NCBI RefSeq assembly: GCF_008086045.1
Contig: NZ_VSEY01000016.1
Span: 124,001-188,000 of the forward strand
DNA: 64,000 nt
Source: Nonomuraea sp. PA05
Lineage (GTDB): Bacteria > Actinomycetota > Actinomycetes > Streptosporangiales > Streptosporangiaceae
Direction of reading: 5' to 3'
Below, one piece after another: positions 27,038 through 36,037 of the stretch. The number at the start of each line of letters is the position of its first letter. The first letter of the stretch is position 1. Under the pieces are notes generated by a model. That model was not told where the DNA came from. It worked only from the letters and a program-made list of their open reading frames with translations, and made no database searches. A program made the translations under genes and the position numbers.

Positions 27038-27966
27038 AGCGGCAGGCCGGTGGCGGGACCGCTGATCGCAGGAGCCCCGTACTCGTCACCGGACTGCCCC
27101 GGAGCGGGACGAGCTGGGTCGGCAAGATGCTCACCGCCGGAGGCGACCTCGTCTACGTCAACGAGCCTCTCAACCCCCAGCACCCGCCAGGCCACTGCCC
27201 CGGAGTGCTCAACGCCCGGGTCACCCACCGCTTCCAGTACATCTGCGACGACAACTCCGCCGACTGGCTGCCCGCCTTCCGCGACACCGTGCGCCTGCGC
27301 TACCGCTGGCCGGCCGAACTGCGCGCGAACCGCTCCCCGTACGACCTGGCCCGCATGCTCCGCTACGGCACCGCCTTCACCCTTGGCCGCCTCACGGGCC
27401 GGCGGGCGCTGCTGGACGACCCGTTCGCCGTGCTGAGCGCCGCATGGTTCGCGCGGCGGCTGGGGTGCCGGGTGATCGCGCTGGTGCGGGATCCGGTGTC
27501 GTTCGTGGCGAGCTGGCAGCGGCTGGGGTGGACGGTGCACCCGCGCGAGCTGCTGGAGCAGCCGCTGCTGGTCAGGGACCATCCCGAGGTGCTGGAGCTG
27601 CGGGCGCTCGCCGGGTCTCCCGACCGGGTGGCCACGGCGGCGGCGCTGTGGCGGGTGACTCGGGCTGTGCTGGAGCGCACGCCTGGGATCCTCCTCACAC
27701 CGTACGAGTCGCTGGCCGCCGACCCGGTGACGGGCTTCCGGGGGCTGTACGCGTACGCGGGGCTGCGCTGGACACCGGCCGCCGAACGGCGGATCGTACG
27801 AGCCTGCTGCGCCTCCTCGGCCGGTGGTACGTCGGGCGGCTTCGCGTGGTCGGGGTTGTCGCGAACGGCGTACCGGCGGATGGACTCGCGCCAGGCGATC
27901 GCGCGCGGGCCGCAGGGGCTCAGCGAGCAGGAGGCAGCCCGCGTCCGTGCCCTGACGGGGACCTGA
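27034..27966 (+). CDS. Sulfotransferase family protein (second of three)
   Basis: 310 residues. The PAPS loop is VLVTGLPRSGTSWVGKML and the second motif is VIALVRDPVSFVASW. Between them lie VYVNEPLNPQHPPGHCPGV and a region rich in Arg and aromatic residues, which suggests a different acceptor from the first enzyme. ATGA overlap with the flippase gene. Last gene of the rightward operon; its end overlaps the opposing glycosyltransferase gene by 47 bases. Confidence 0.85.
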   Translation: MKRQAGGGTADRRSPVLVTGLPRSGTSWVGKMLTAGGDLVYVNEPLNPQHPPGHCPGVLNARVTHRFQYICDDNSADWLPAFRDTVRLRYRWPAELRANRSPYDLARMLRYGTAFTLGRLTGRRALLDDPFAVLSAAWFARRLGCRVIALVRDPVSFVASWQRLGWTVHPRELLEQPLLVRDHPEVLELRALAGSPDRVATAAALWRVTRAVLERTPGILLTPYESLAADPVTGFRGLYAYAGLRWTPAAERRIVRACCASSAGGTSGGFAWSGLSRTAYRRMDSRQAIARGPQGLSEQEAARVRALTGT

Positions 27967-28822
27967 GCCGGGCGGCCAGGCACCCCCCGAGCAGCCGCAC
28001 CGCGAACGGCAGGTCGTCGACCAGGTAGCGGCGCGCCAGCCGCCCCGGCTCGGCGGCCAGCCGGAACGCCCACTCCAGCCCGGCGCGCCCGGCCCACGCG
28101 GGCGCCCTGGCGACCGTGCCGGCGGCGAACGCGATGGCCGACCCGCACCCCACGAACCAGGCCCCCGGCAGTTCCTCCCGCAGCCGGGCGATGAGCCGGT
28201 CCTGCCGGGGGAACCCGAGCCCGACGAACACCAGCCGTGGCCGCGCCGCCACCACCGTCGCGCGCACCCGGGCCGAACCCTCGGCGGTGGCGTCGAACGC
28301 GTACGGCGGCGTGTGCACCCCGCAGACCTTCAGCTCGGGATGGCGGCCCCTGAGCTCGGCCGCCGCCCTGCGCGCCACCACGGGCGGGCCGCCACCGAGC
28401 AGGTAGACCGGCCAGCCGCGGCGGGCGGCGAGCGCGCTGAGCGACCAGATCAGGTCGGCGCCCGTCACCCGCTCGGGCACGGGGGTGCCGAGCAGCCGCG
28501 CCGCCCACACCAGCGGCATGCCGTCGGGGACGACGAGGTCGGCGGAGGTGATCAGGTCGCGGAGCGCGGGGTCGGCGGCGGCTGCGCGGCAGATGTCCAC
28601 GTTCGGGGTGATGATCCGGCCGCCTCTTCCGGCCTCCAAGGCCTGGGCGACTCGGTGCACGACCTCGCTCCCGGTCAGCGCGTCCACCCCGACCCCGGCC
28701 ACCTGCACGCGCGCAGCCCTGCCGTCCGTCCTCACGCTCTCACCCGACACGGGCCCGATCACCGCTCCCTCGCCTGCCACCGGCACAACCGCCGTCACCA
28801 CACCTCCCGTCGCCGCAGTCAC
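27920..28822 (-). CDS. WecB/TagA/CpsF family glycosyltransferase (GT26)
   Basis: 300 residues. GT26 enzymes add the second sugar (often N-acetylmannosamine or a uronate) to an undecaprenyl-linked primer. Family motifs: TPNVDICRAAAADPALRD, VVPDGMPLVWAARLLG with the catalytic Asp, VYLLGGGPPV, and VGLGFPRQDRLIARLR near the end. The first 35 residues are low-complexity, so the true start may be further in. Last gene of the leftward operon. Confidence 0.88.
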   Translation of the reverse strand: MTAATGGVVTAVVPVAGEGAVIGPVSGESVRTDGRAARVQVAGVGVDALTGSEVVHRVAQALEAGRGGRIITPNVDICRAAAADPALRDLITSADLVVPDGMPLVWAARLLGTPVPERVTGADLIWSLSALAARRGWPVYLLGGGPPVVARRAAAELRGRHPELKVCGVHTPPYAFDATAEGSARVRATVVAARPRLVFVGLGFPRQDRLIARLREELPGAWFVGCGSAIAFAAGTVARAPAWAGRAGLEWAFRLAAEPGRLARRYLVDDLPFAVRLLGGCLAARLRSPSGHGRGLPPAR

Positions 28823-28970
28823 GGCGCTAACCGGTGACGGGCCAGGGGCGATGCGGCGTCGCGCGAGGCGGGCCCAGCAGCGGGCCCAGCACTGGCCGGC
28901 ACGGCGGGCGCGGTGGCGGGCGCGGGCATGGCGGTGGCCGCGACGGGCATCCCCGCCCCTGGAGGCACGC

Positions 28971-29849
28971 TCAAATGCCGTGGCCCCGCTGCTGCAAGGC
29001 GGCCACCACGGTAGGCGCCGTCACGACCCCGGCCGCCACAGCGAGCGCGATCGGCACCCGAGGCTCGAAGAGCCGAGCCTTCAAGGCCGCCACAGCCCAC
29101 CGCACAGCCGCCCGCCGCTCCCCCAGCGCCGCGTGGCAGAAGGCGAGCTGGCCGCGGATCCGCGCCGCACCACGCGGGTCCGCGGCCAGCTCAGGGTGCC
29201 GGGCGAGCATCCACTCGAGCCCGGCGATGCGGTCCGTCCACCGGACCGCATAGTGGGATCCGGCCCACCGCACCAGCACCAGCGGCTGGTCGACGTGGAC
29301 GAGCGGCCTCCGCTTGGCGGCGCGCAGGACCAGATCCCAGTCCTCGTTCTGCCCTCCGGGCGCGCTCTCGTCGGGCCAGAGCAGCCCGCGCGAGAACAGG
29401 AACGTCGATGAGTGCACCATCATCATCCGCGAGCGCACCAGGTCGGCGGCGGTGATGGAGGAGGTGCCCGCGAGGCGGGTGACGCGGCGGCGGCCGTGTT
29501 CGACCTCGATGGCGCAGCTGGCGAACTCGCCGCCGGCTTCGGTGAGGGCGCGCACCTGGGTGGCGAGTTTGCCGGGCAGCCACATGTCGTCGTCGTCGCA
29601 GAAGGCGATGAGGTCGGTGTCGCAGGCGGCGATGCCGGTGTTGCGGGCGCCCGGCAGGCCCGGGGTGAGCGTGTTGGGCAGGACGCGCACCGGGACGCCG
29701 GTCACGTCGTGCGGGGAGCGGCCGTCGGCGACGACGACCACGTGCAGCTTTCCCGGGTAGTCCTGGCGCAGCACGGCGTCGACGGCCTGGCGGAGCAGGG
29801 CGGGGCGGTCGCCGCGGGTGGGGATGACGACCCCTACGGATGGGCTCAC
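28971..29849 (-). CDS. Glycosyltransferase family 2
   Basis: 292 residues. A GT-A fold with SVGVVIPTRGDRPALLRQAV at the start, DxD-type AFCDDDDMWLPGKL, and an acceptor region GGQNEDWDLVLRA holding the catalytic ED. A hydrophobic helix near the C-terminus may touch the membrane. The start is GTG at 29849, overlapping the upstream sulfotransferase stop as GTGA. Probably extends the repeat unit of the locus polysaccharide. Confidence 0.87.
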   Translation of the reverse strand: MSPSVGVVIPTRGDRPALLRQAVDAVLRQDYPGKLHVVVVADGRSPHDVTGVPVRVLPNTLTPGLPGARNTGIAACDTDLIAFCDDDDMWLPGKLATQVRALTEAGGEFASCAIEVEHGRRRVTRLAGTSSITAADLVRSRMMMVHSSTFLFSRGLLWPDESAPGGQNEDWDLVLRAAKRRPLVHVDQPLVLVRWAGSHYAVRWTDRIAGLEWMLARHPELAADPRGAARIRGQLAFCHAALGERRAAVRWAVAALKARLFEPRVPIALAVAAGVVTAPTVVAALQQRGHGI

Positions 29850-30769
29850 GTCACCACACCCCAGTAGCCGTAGCGGGCCCTGAGCGGCCAGGTGAGGGCG
29901 TTGACGACGCGCCGGTGCGCCTGGGGCAGGCCGGAGCGCCAGGAGTCGTCGCGCCGCAGCTCGACCCGCCCGACGTGGAAGCGCATGGGGTTGCCTGAGG
30001 CGGTGTGGGAGGGCCCCAGCCAGGCGGTGCGGCCTTCGAGGAACGGCAGCTCCGGCTCGGGCAGGCCGAGTTGCCGCGCCAGGGTGAGCAGGGTCTCGCC
30101 GGGGGCGGCGAGCAGGTCTTCGTAGCGGACCCGGGTCACGCGGGCGCCGCGGCCGGGCAGCAGCTCCAGGGCGGTGTTCTGAGCCGACCAATGCAGGGCG
30201 GTGCGGGCGGGGCCCCACCGGGTCATCGGCCGGCCGTCCTCGGGCCTGTGCACCGTCCGGCCCCAGGAGTGGGCGACCGCGCGCGGGTCTCTGACGACGT
30301 GCACGACGCGGACGTCCACGCCGCCCGCCAGCAGGCAGCAGGCCAGCGACGCGTGCTTGCTGGAGTCGATGACGACGGGCGCGCCCGCCGCGTCGTACAG
30401 CAGCCGGTAGGCCCGCGCGTACTCGGCCAGGTCGGGGTGGGCGATCCGCGCGATCCTGCGGGTGCGGTCGATCCTGCCGCGCAGCAGGACGATCCGTTCG
30501 GCCAGTTCGCGACGCCAGCCGCCGAACGCCCGCTCCCCCACCTGCCGCCAGAACGGGCAGTCGGGGAAGGGGGAACCACACCCGCAGAGCTCCTCCGCCA
30601 GAACCCCCCGGTCCCACAGATGCACCACCTCGCCCAGCGGCACCACACCCGGAAGCTCGCCGAGGAGCCTCTCGAGCAGCGTGGTGCCGCTTCGGCCAAG
30701 GCCGCCCAGGTAGATCACCCGGGCGGACGCGCTATCAGTCAACGGAGGAGAGCCTTCGCGTCGCAGCAA
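29846..30769 (-). CDS. Sulfotransferase (third of three)
   Basis: 307 residues. The PAPS loop IYLGGLGRSGTTLLERLL and 3' motif HVVRDPRAVAHSW are complete. PVVIDSSKHASLACCLL, with the SSK segment, resembles the sulfotransferase_3 group. Two cysteine-rich turns (CGCGSPFPDCPFW) might bind metal. Lies 59 bases downstream of cysN, and so is translated near its PAPS suppliers. Acceptor unknown. Confidence 0.86.
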   Translation of the reverse strand: MLRREGSPPLTDSASARVIYLGGLGRSGTTLLERLLGELPGVVPLGEVVHLWDRGVLAEELCGCGSPFPDCPFWRQVGERAFGGWRRELAERIVLLRGRIDRTRRIARIAHPDLAEYARAYRLLYDAAGAPVVIDSSKHASLACCLLAGGVDVRVVHVVRDPRAVAHSWGRTVHRPEDGRPMTRWGPARTALHWSAQNTALELLPGRGARVTRVRYEDLLAAPGETLLTLARQLGLPEPELPFLEGRTAWLGPSHTASGNPMRFHVGRVELRRDDSWRSGLPQAHRRVVNALTWPLRARYGYWGVVT

Positions 30770-30828
30770 CGGAACGCGACGACTCTACTGCGGAGAGTAA
30801 AGAGCAAGTAATCCGAACGCGAAAAGAT

Positions 30829-32091
30829 CTACCTTGCGTCGATGACCATGCCGGCGCCGACGGTGGCGTTCGTGGACTCGTCCACGAGGATGAAGCCGCC
30901 GGTGGAGCGGTTGCGCGCGTAGTCGTCGACGAACAGGGGCTGCGTGACGCGCAGCGACACCCGGCCGATCTCGTTGAGGCCGAGCGAGGTGGCCTCCTCG
31001 TCGCGGTGCAGGGTGTTGACGTCGAGCCGGTAGTGCAGGTCGCGGACGAGCGCGCGGGCCGTACGGGTGGTGTGCTTGATCGTCAGCTTGGACCGCGGCC
31101 CCAGCTTGACGCCGTCGGCCATCCAGCAGACCATCGCCTCCAGCTCCTGCGCGACCTGGGGCTGGTTGTTGGGCCTGGCGATCATGTCGCCGCGCGAGAC
31201 GTCGATGTCGTCCTCGAAGCGCAGCGTCACCGACATGGGCGGGAACGCCTCCTCGATCGGCCCGTCGAAGGTGTCGATGGAGGCGATGCGCGTGGTCAGC
31301 CCGGACGGCAGGTGCACCACCTCGTCACCGGGCTTGAGCACGCCGCCCGCCACCTGTCCGGCGTAGCCGCGGTAGTCGTGGAAGGCCGGGTCGGTGGCCC
31401 GCTGCGGGCGGATGACGTACTGCACGGGGAAGCGCACGTCGGTGAGGTTGCGGTCGGAGGCGATGTGCACGTTCTCCAGGTGGTGCAGGAGGGACGTGCC
31501 GAGGTACCACGGCATGTTCTCGCTGCGCGAGACCACGTTGTCGCCGTTGAGCGCGGAGATGGGGATGAAGGTGAGGTCGCCGATGTTCAGCTTGGACGCG
31601 AACGCCGTGAACTCGTCCTTGATCTCCTCGAAGCGTTCCTGGGAGTAGTCGACGAGGTCCATCTTGTTGACGGCGAGCACCAGGTGCGGGACACGCAGCA
31701 GCGAGGTCAGGAACGCGTGCCGCCGCGACTGCTCCAGCACGCCCTTGCGGGCGTCGATGAGCACGATGGCCAGGTCGGCCGTGGAGGCGCCGGTGACCAT
31801 GTTCCTGGTGTACTGGATGTGCCCGGGGGTGTCGGCGATGATGAACTTGCGGCGCGGGGTGGCGAAGTAGCGGTAGGCCACGTCGATCGTGATGCCCTGC
31901 TCCCGCTCGGCGCGCAGGCCGTCGGTCAGCAGCGACAGGTCGGTGTACTCGGTGCCGCGGTCGCGCGAGGTGCGCTCGACGGCTTCGAGCTGGTCCTCGA
32001 AGATCGCCTTGGAGTCGAAGAGCAACCGTCCGATGAGGGTGGACTTGCCGTCGTCGACGCTTCCCGCCGTGGCAAAGCGCAGAATGTCCAT
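30829..32091 (-). CDS. cysN: Sulfate adenylyltransferase subunit 1 (GTPase)
   Basis: 420 residues. GTP hydrolysis by this subunit drives APS formation by CysD. G-motifs: GSVDDGKSTLIGRLL (P-loop), DTPGHIQYTRNM (G3) and AVNKMDLVDYS (G4). The beta-barrel domains of the elongation-factor family follow. It is about 50 residues shorter than E. coli CysN and has no fused CysC domain, which fits the separate APS kinase gene. Two bases separate it from cysD. Confidence 0.95.
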   Translation of the reverse strand: MDILRFATAGSVDDGKSTLIGRLLFDSKAIFEDQLEAVERTSRDRGTEYTDLSLLTDGLRAEREQGITIDVAYRYFATPRRKFIIADTPGHIQYTRNMVTGASTADLAIVLIDARKGVLEQSRRHAFLTSLLRVPHLVLAVNKMDLVDYSQERFEEIKDEFTAFASKLNIGDLTFIPISALNGDNVVSRSENMPWYLGTSLLHHLENVHIASDRNLTDVRFPVQYVIRPQRATDPAFHDYRGYAGQVAGGVLKPGDEVVHLPSGLTTRIASIDTFDGPIEEAFPPMSVTLRFEDDIDVSRGDMIARPNNQPQVAQELEAMVCWMADGVKLGPRSKLTIKHTTRTARALVRDLHYRLDVNTLHRDEEATSLGLNEIGRVSLRVTQPLFVDDYARNRSTGGFILVDESTNATVGAGMVIDAR

Positions 32092-32093
32092 CG

Positions 32094-33008
32094 TTAGAAG
32101 TAGCCCTCTCGCTTGCGATCTTCCATCGCGGCCTCGGACGAGCGGTCGTCGGCCCTGGTGGCCCCGCGCTCGGTGATCCGGGTGGCGGCGATCTCCTCGA
32201 TGATCTCCTCGACCGTCGCGGCCGTGGACTGCACGGCGCCGGTGCAGGTCATGTCGCCCACGGTGCGGTAGCGCACCACGGCCTCGAACAGCGGCTCGTC
32301 GTCGCCGCGCTGGACGACGTCGCCGTCGGGCAGCAGCATGCCGTCGCGCTCGAAGACCTTGCGGGTGTGGGCGAAGTAGATGGAGGGGATCTCGATGCCC
32401 TCGCGCCTGATGTAGTCCCAGACGTCGAGCTCGGTCCAGTTGGACAGCGGGAAGACGCGGATGTGCTCACCCTTGCGGATGCGCGAGTTGTACAGGCTCC
32501 ACAGCTCGGGGCGCTGGTTCTTCGGGTCCCACTGGCCGAAGTCGTCGCGGAAGGAGAACACCCGCTCCTTGGCGCGGGCCTTCTCCTCGTCGCGCCTGGC
32601 GCCGCCGAAGACGGCGTCGAACTCGTGCTCCTCGATCGCGTCGAGCAGCGTGGTGGTCTGCAGGCGGTTGCGCGAGGCGCGCCGCCCGGTCTCCTCCACG
32701 ACGCGGCCCTGGTCGATGGAGTCCTGCACGCTGGCGACGATCAGCCGCGCGCCCAGCTCGGCGGAGCGGCGGTCGCGGAACTCGATGACCTCGTCGAAGT
32801 TGTGGCCCGTGTCGACGTGCATGAGCGGGAACGGGATCGCGGCGGGCCAGAACGCCTTCTCCGCGATGCGGAGCATGACGATCGAGTCCTTGCCTCCGGA
32901 GAAGAGCAGACAGGGACGTTCGAACTCGGCCGCCACCTCGCGCATGATGTGAATGGCCTCTGCTTCGAGCACGTCGAGCTGCGACGTCGTGTAGTCGCGC
33001 TGCAGCAT
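32094..33008 (-). CDS. cysD: Sulfate adenylyltransferase subunit 2
   Basis: 304 residues, the catalytic ATP pyrophosphatase subunit making APS from sulfate and ATP. PP-loop PCLLFSGGKDSIVMLRIAEK, then PLMHVDTGHNFDEVIEFRD, GGARRDEEKARAKER and the C-terminal RKREGYF. Full length. Lies 19 bases after cysQ in a run of five to seven co-oriented genes. CysD and CysN act as a complex. Confidence 0.96.
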   Translation of the reverse strand: MLQRDYTTSQLDVLEAEAIHIMREVAAEFERPCLLFSGGKDSIVMLRIAEKAFWPAAIPFPLMHVDTGHNFDEVIEFRDRRSAELGARLIVASVQDSIDQGRVVEETGRRASRNRLQTTTLLDAIEEHEFDAVFGGARRDEEKARAKERVFSFRDDFGQWDPKNQRPELWSLYNSRIRKGEHIRVFPLSNWTELDVWDYIRREGIEIPSIYFAHTRKVFERDGMLLPDGDVVQRGDDEPLFEAVVRYRTVGDMTCTGAVQSTAATVEEIIEEIAATRITERGATRADDRSSEAAMEDRKREGYF

Positions 33009-33027
33009 GGAGCTTCCTCCGGCGGGT

Positions 33028-33792
33028 TCAGCGGTGCAGGTCCCGGATACCGGCGAGCAGGGATGTCGCCAGCTCCGGTAGGGAAACCAGGATATCGGGT
33101 AGTGACGGGTCGGCTTGGTTGTAGGTCAGCTCGGAGCCGTCGATGCGGCTCGCGTGGACCCCCGCGGCCAGCGCGACGGCGACCGGCGCGGCGGAGTCCC
33201 ACTCGTACTGGCCGCCGGCGTGGACGTACGCCTCCACCTCGCCGGTGAGCACCGCGGAGATCTTCGCCCCGGCCGAGCCGATCGGCACGAGGTCGGCGCC
33301 GACGAGGTAGGCCAGCTTCTGCACGAACTCGGGCGGCCGCGTGCGGCTCACCGCGATGCGGAACCGGCCCTTCTCGTACGAGGGCGGCTTCGGCGGCTCG
33401 GCGGTCGTCAGCGTGCGCCCCTGGGCGGGCAGTGCCACGGCCCCGGCGCTCAGCTCCCCGCGCTCCCACAACGCCACGTGCACGGCCCAGTCGGCCCTGC
33501 CCTCCTCGGCGAACTCCCTGGTGCCGTCGAGCGGATCGACGATCCACACCCGCTCGGCCTTCAACCGTTTGGGGTCGAGGCGCTCCTCACGGGTGGCCTC
33601 CTCCGACAGCACGCTGTCGCTGGGCCGCAACCGGGCCAGCGACTCCATGAGGTAGAGGTGGGAGGACCTGTCGCCCTCGGCGCGCAGCGCGGCCGAGTCG
33701 GCGAACCCGGTGCGCTCCCGGGTGCGCAGCAGTCTCTCACCTGCCTCGGTCGCCAGGTCGGCGGCGAGAGCGTGGTCGTCGCGAATCGTCAT
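33028..33792 (-). CDS. cysQ: 3'(2'),5'-bisphosphate nucleotidase CysQ
   Basis: 254 residues, inositol monophosphatase superfamily. Removes the 3'-phosphate from PAP, the by-product of sulfotransferases, and may also act on PAPS. Metal site IVDPLDGTREF, second motif YEWDSAAPVAVALAAG. The ATG at 33792 has GGAG eight bases ahead and overlaps the sugar transferase stop (TGATG). PAP inhibits sulfotransferases, so placing cysQ here makes functional sense. Confidence 0.92.
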   Translation of the reverse strand: MTIRDDHALAADLATEAGERLLRTRERTGFADSAALRAEGDRSSHLYLMESLARLRPSDSVLSEEATREERLDPKRLKAERVWIVDPLDGTREFAEEGRADWAVHVALWERGELSAGAVALPAQGRTLTTAEPPKPPSYEKGRFRIAVSRTRPPEFVQKLAYLVGADLVPIGSAGAKISAVLTGEVEAYVHAGGQYEWDSAAPVAVALAAGVHASRIDGSELTYNQADPSLPDILVSLPELATSLLAGIRDLHR

Positions 33793-35249
33793 CAATATGC
33801 TCCTTGCCCGCGGGCGACGGCCGACCAAGTCTTCCACAGGATCTGGAGGTCCAGAGTGAGGGACCAGTTCTCCACGTAACGCAGGTCGAGGCGCACGGAT
33901 TCCTCCCAAGATAGGTCAGATCTACCACTGACCTGCCACAGCCCGGTCAGCCCAGGGCGTACGAGGAGTCGTCTGCGCACGTCGTCACCGTAGCGTGCCA
34001 CCTCTTCCGGCAGCGGCGGCCGGGGGCCGACAAGCGACATGTGGCCGCGTACGACGTTGATGAGCTGGGGCAGCTCGTCCAGCGAGTGGCGGCGCATGAG
34101 GGTGCCGAGCGGCGTGACCCGCGGATCGTTGCGGATCTTGAACAGCACCCCCTCCCTGTCGCTGACCAGCGTGATCTTCTGCTCCTCGGAGCCGCGCCGC
34201 ATCGTGCGGAACTTCACCATGGTGAACAGCCGCCCGTCTCTGCCCACCCTGGTCTGGCGGAAGAGCGCGGGCCCAGGGCTGGTCGCGCGGACGGCCATCG
34301 CCAGCCCCGCCAGCAGCGGGGACAGCAGCACCAGCAGGGCGGCGGCCACCAGCCGGTCGAAGACGTTCTTGATGAGCTGCCTGGCCCCGGCCAGCTCGGG
34401 ATGCTCGACGTGCAGCAGCGGCATCCCGGCGACGGGCCTGATCGTGGTGCGCGGGCCGGCCACGTCCATCAGCGCGGGGGCCACGACCAGCTCGGTCTGG
34501 GTGCGCTCCAGCCGCCAGGCCAGCCGCCGCAGCGCCTGCCCGTCCATCTCGGGGCAGGCCAGCACGGCCACCGTGTCGGCCTCGTAGTGCTCCACGACGA
34601 GCGGCACGTCGCTCAGATCGCCCGCGACGGGCACCGCCTCCAGCCGCTCGCCGGCGTGCCCGCCGGGCAGGCAGGCGGCCACGACGTCCATGCCGTGGTG
34701 GCGCTCCTCGCGGAACAGGCGCACCAGCTCGGCGATCGAGGTCGCGTGGCCGACGGCGACGACCTTGCGCATGCACGCGCCCGCCGCTCTGCGGCGGTAC
34801 AGGGAACAGCGCAGGGCGTGCCTGAAGATCAGCGTCAGCAGCGTGACGAGCGGCAGGGCCAGCACCACGTAGCCGCGCGCGACGTCGGTCTTGGTGACGT
34901 AGGAGCCGATGGCCGTGCCCGCGGTCAGCGCCACGCCGGCCTGGACGATGCGGCGGAACTCCTCGGAGCCGACGCCGAGCATGCGCGGCTCGTACGCCCT
35001 GCTGAGCGCCACCGCGCAACACCACACCAGCGGCAGCGCCAGGCTGACCAGCAGGTACGGCAGCACGTACGCCGTGAGGCCGCCGAACCTGACCGTGAAC
35101 GCCGCCCCGGCCCCGAGCCAGGCCCCGCACAGGTCGCCCAGCACGGCCCTGAGCCGGTACGAGCGGACCCAGGAGGGCGTGCGCGGCCCGTTTCCCCAGG
35201 TGACCCCTTGACCCGACCAGACAACGGTCAAGAGCTCGTTACCGCGCAC
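33792..35249 (-). CDS. Polyprenyl-phosphate sugar-1-phosphate transferase (WbaP-like)
   Basis: 485 residues. Four or five N-terminal membrane helices, a CoA/NAD-binding-like middle domain and one helix before the catalytic domain (about 285-485) with KNVFDRLVAAALLVLLSP, PGPALFRQTRVGRDG, VKFRTMR, LDELPQLINV, LVGPRPPLPEEV and RPGLTGLWQVSGRS. It starts repeat-unit assembly by loading a hexose-1-phosphate on undecaprenyl phosphate. GTG start with GGAGG seven bases upstream. First gene of the leftward operon. Confidence 0.93.
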   Translation of the reverse strand: MRGNELLTVVWSGQGVTWGNGPRTPSWVRSYRLRAVLGDLCGAWLGAGAAFTVRFGGLTAYVLPYLLVSLALPLVWCCAVALSRAYEPRMLGVGSEEFRRIVQAGVALTAGTAIGSYVTKTDVARGYVVLALPLVTLLTLIFRHALRCSLYRRRAAGACMRKVVAVGHATSIAELVRLFREERHHGMDVVAACLPGGHAGERLEAVPVAGDLSDVPLVVEHYEADTVAVLACPEMDGQALRRLAWRLERTQTELVVAPALMDVAGPRTTIRPVAGMPLLHVEHPELAGARQLIKNVFDRLVAAALLVLLSPLLAGLAMAVRATSPGPALFRQTRVGRDGRLFTMVKFRTMRRGSEEQKITLVSDREGVLFKIRNDPRVTPLGTLMRRHSLDELPQLINVVRGHMSLVGPRPPLPEEVARYGDDVRRRLLVRPGLTGLWQVSGRSDLSWEESVRLDLRYVENWSLTLDLQILWKTWSAVARGQGAY

Positions 35250-35344
35250 GCGACTGCCTCCAGGTATGACCAGCTCCTGAACGGACAGTCACAGATCGTA
35301 GCCGCGCGCACGCCGGTCAACCGGCGAACGGCCCTATGCGGTGA

Positions 35345-35929
35345 TCAGCGAGGAGGGCCGGAAATGTGCAGATCAGCCCGGTGGAACTCGTTCTGCGTGA
35401 CTTCCAGGCCGCGGCTCATCAGCGACTCCACCACGTCGGCCGCCCGGTCCACCAGGAAGGGCAGGTCCTTGCGCTCCATGGTGGCGAAGTCGCGCAGCAC
35501 GAAGGAGGCCGGATCCATGCGGCCGGGCGGGCGCCCGATGCCGAACCGGACCCGCAAGTAGTCGCGGGTGCCGAGGACCTTGGTGATCGACTTGAGGCCG
35601 TTGTGGCCGTTGTCGCCGCCTCCCAGCTTGGCGCGCAGCGCGCCGTAGGGCACGTCCAGCTCGTCGTGCACGACGATCAGCCGCTCCGGGCCGATCTTGT
35701 AGAAGTCGGCGAGCGCCTTGACGGGCCCGCCGGACAGGTTCATGTACGTCAGCGGCTTGGCCAGGATGGCGGCGCTCGTCTCGCACACCTCGGCCCTGCT
35801 CTTGTGCGCCTTGAACCGCCCGCTCGCCCTGGCGGCCAGCTCGTCGAGCACCATGAAGCCCGCGTTGTGCCGGTTGCCCGCGTATTCGGCGCCCGGGTTG
35901 CCCAGTCCGGCGATCAGCCAGCGATCCAT
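35345..35929 (-). CDS. pth: Peptidyl-tRNA hydrolase
   Basis: 194 residues. Recycles peptidyl-tRNA released early from ribosomes. Motifs: LIAGLGNPGAEYAGNRHNAGF with catalytic His, KPLTYMNLSGG and VHDELDVPYGALRAKLGGG-type stretch, then HNGLKSI. The start is ATG at 35929 with GGAAGG upstream; eight more codons are open but lack a site. Downstream of rplY in the standard order. Confidence 0.95.
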   Translation of the reverse strand: MDRWLIAGLGNPGAEYAGNRHNAGFMVLDELAARASGRFKAHKSRAEVCETSAAILAKPLTYMNLSGGPVKALADFYKIGPERLIVVHDELDVPYGALRAKLGGGDNGHNGLKSITKVLGTRDYLRVRFGIGRPPGRMDPASFVLRDFATMERKDLPFLVDRAADVVESLMSRGLEVTQNEFHRADLHISGPPR

Positions 35930-35985
35930 GCTCACAGCCTTCCACAGCCTCATGCGGAGACTCCGCGGAGCGGCCCCGCACAGCG

Positions 35986-36018
35986 GAACGGGACGGCTCG
36001 AGTCCGGCCGCCCCGTTC
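35986..36018 (-). terminator. Hairpin between rplY and pth
   Basis: GAACGGG-A-CGGC pairs with GCCG-C-CCCGTTC across a nine-base loop, with one mismatch, 20 bases past the rplY stop. It lacks a T-run. May reduce read-through into pth. Confidence 0.5.
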
Positions 36019-36037
36019 ACGAATGAACCCGTCGCGC

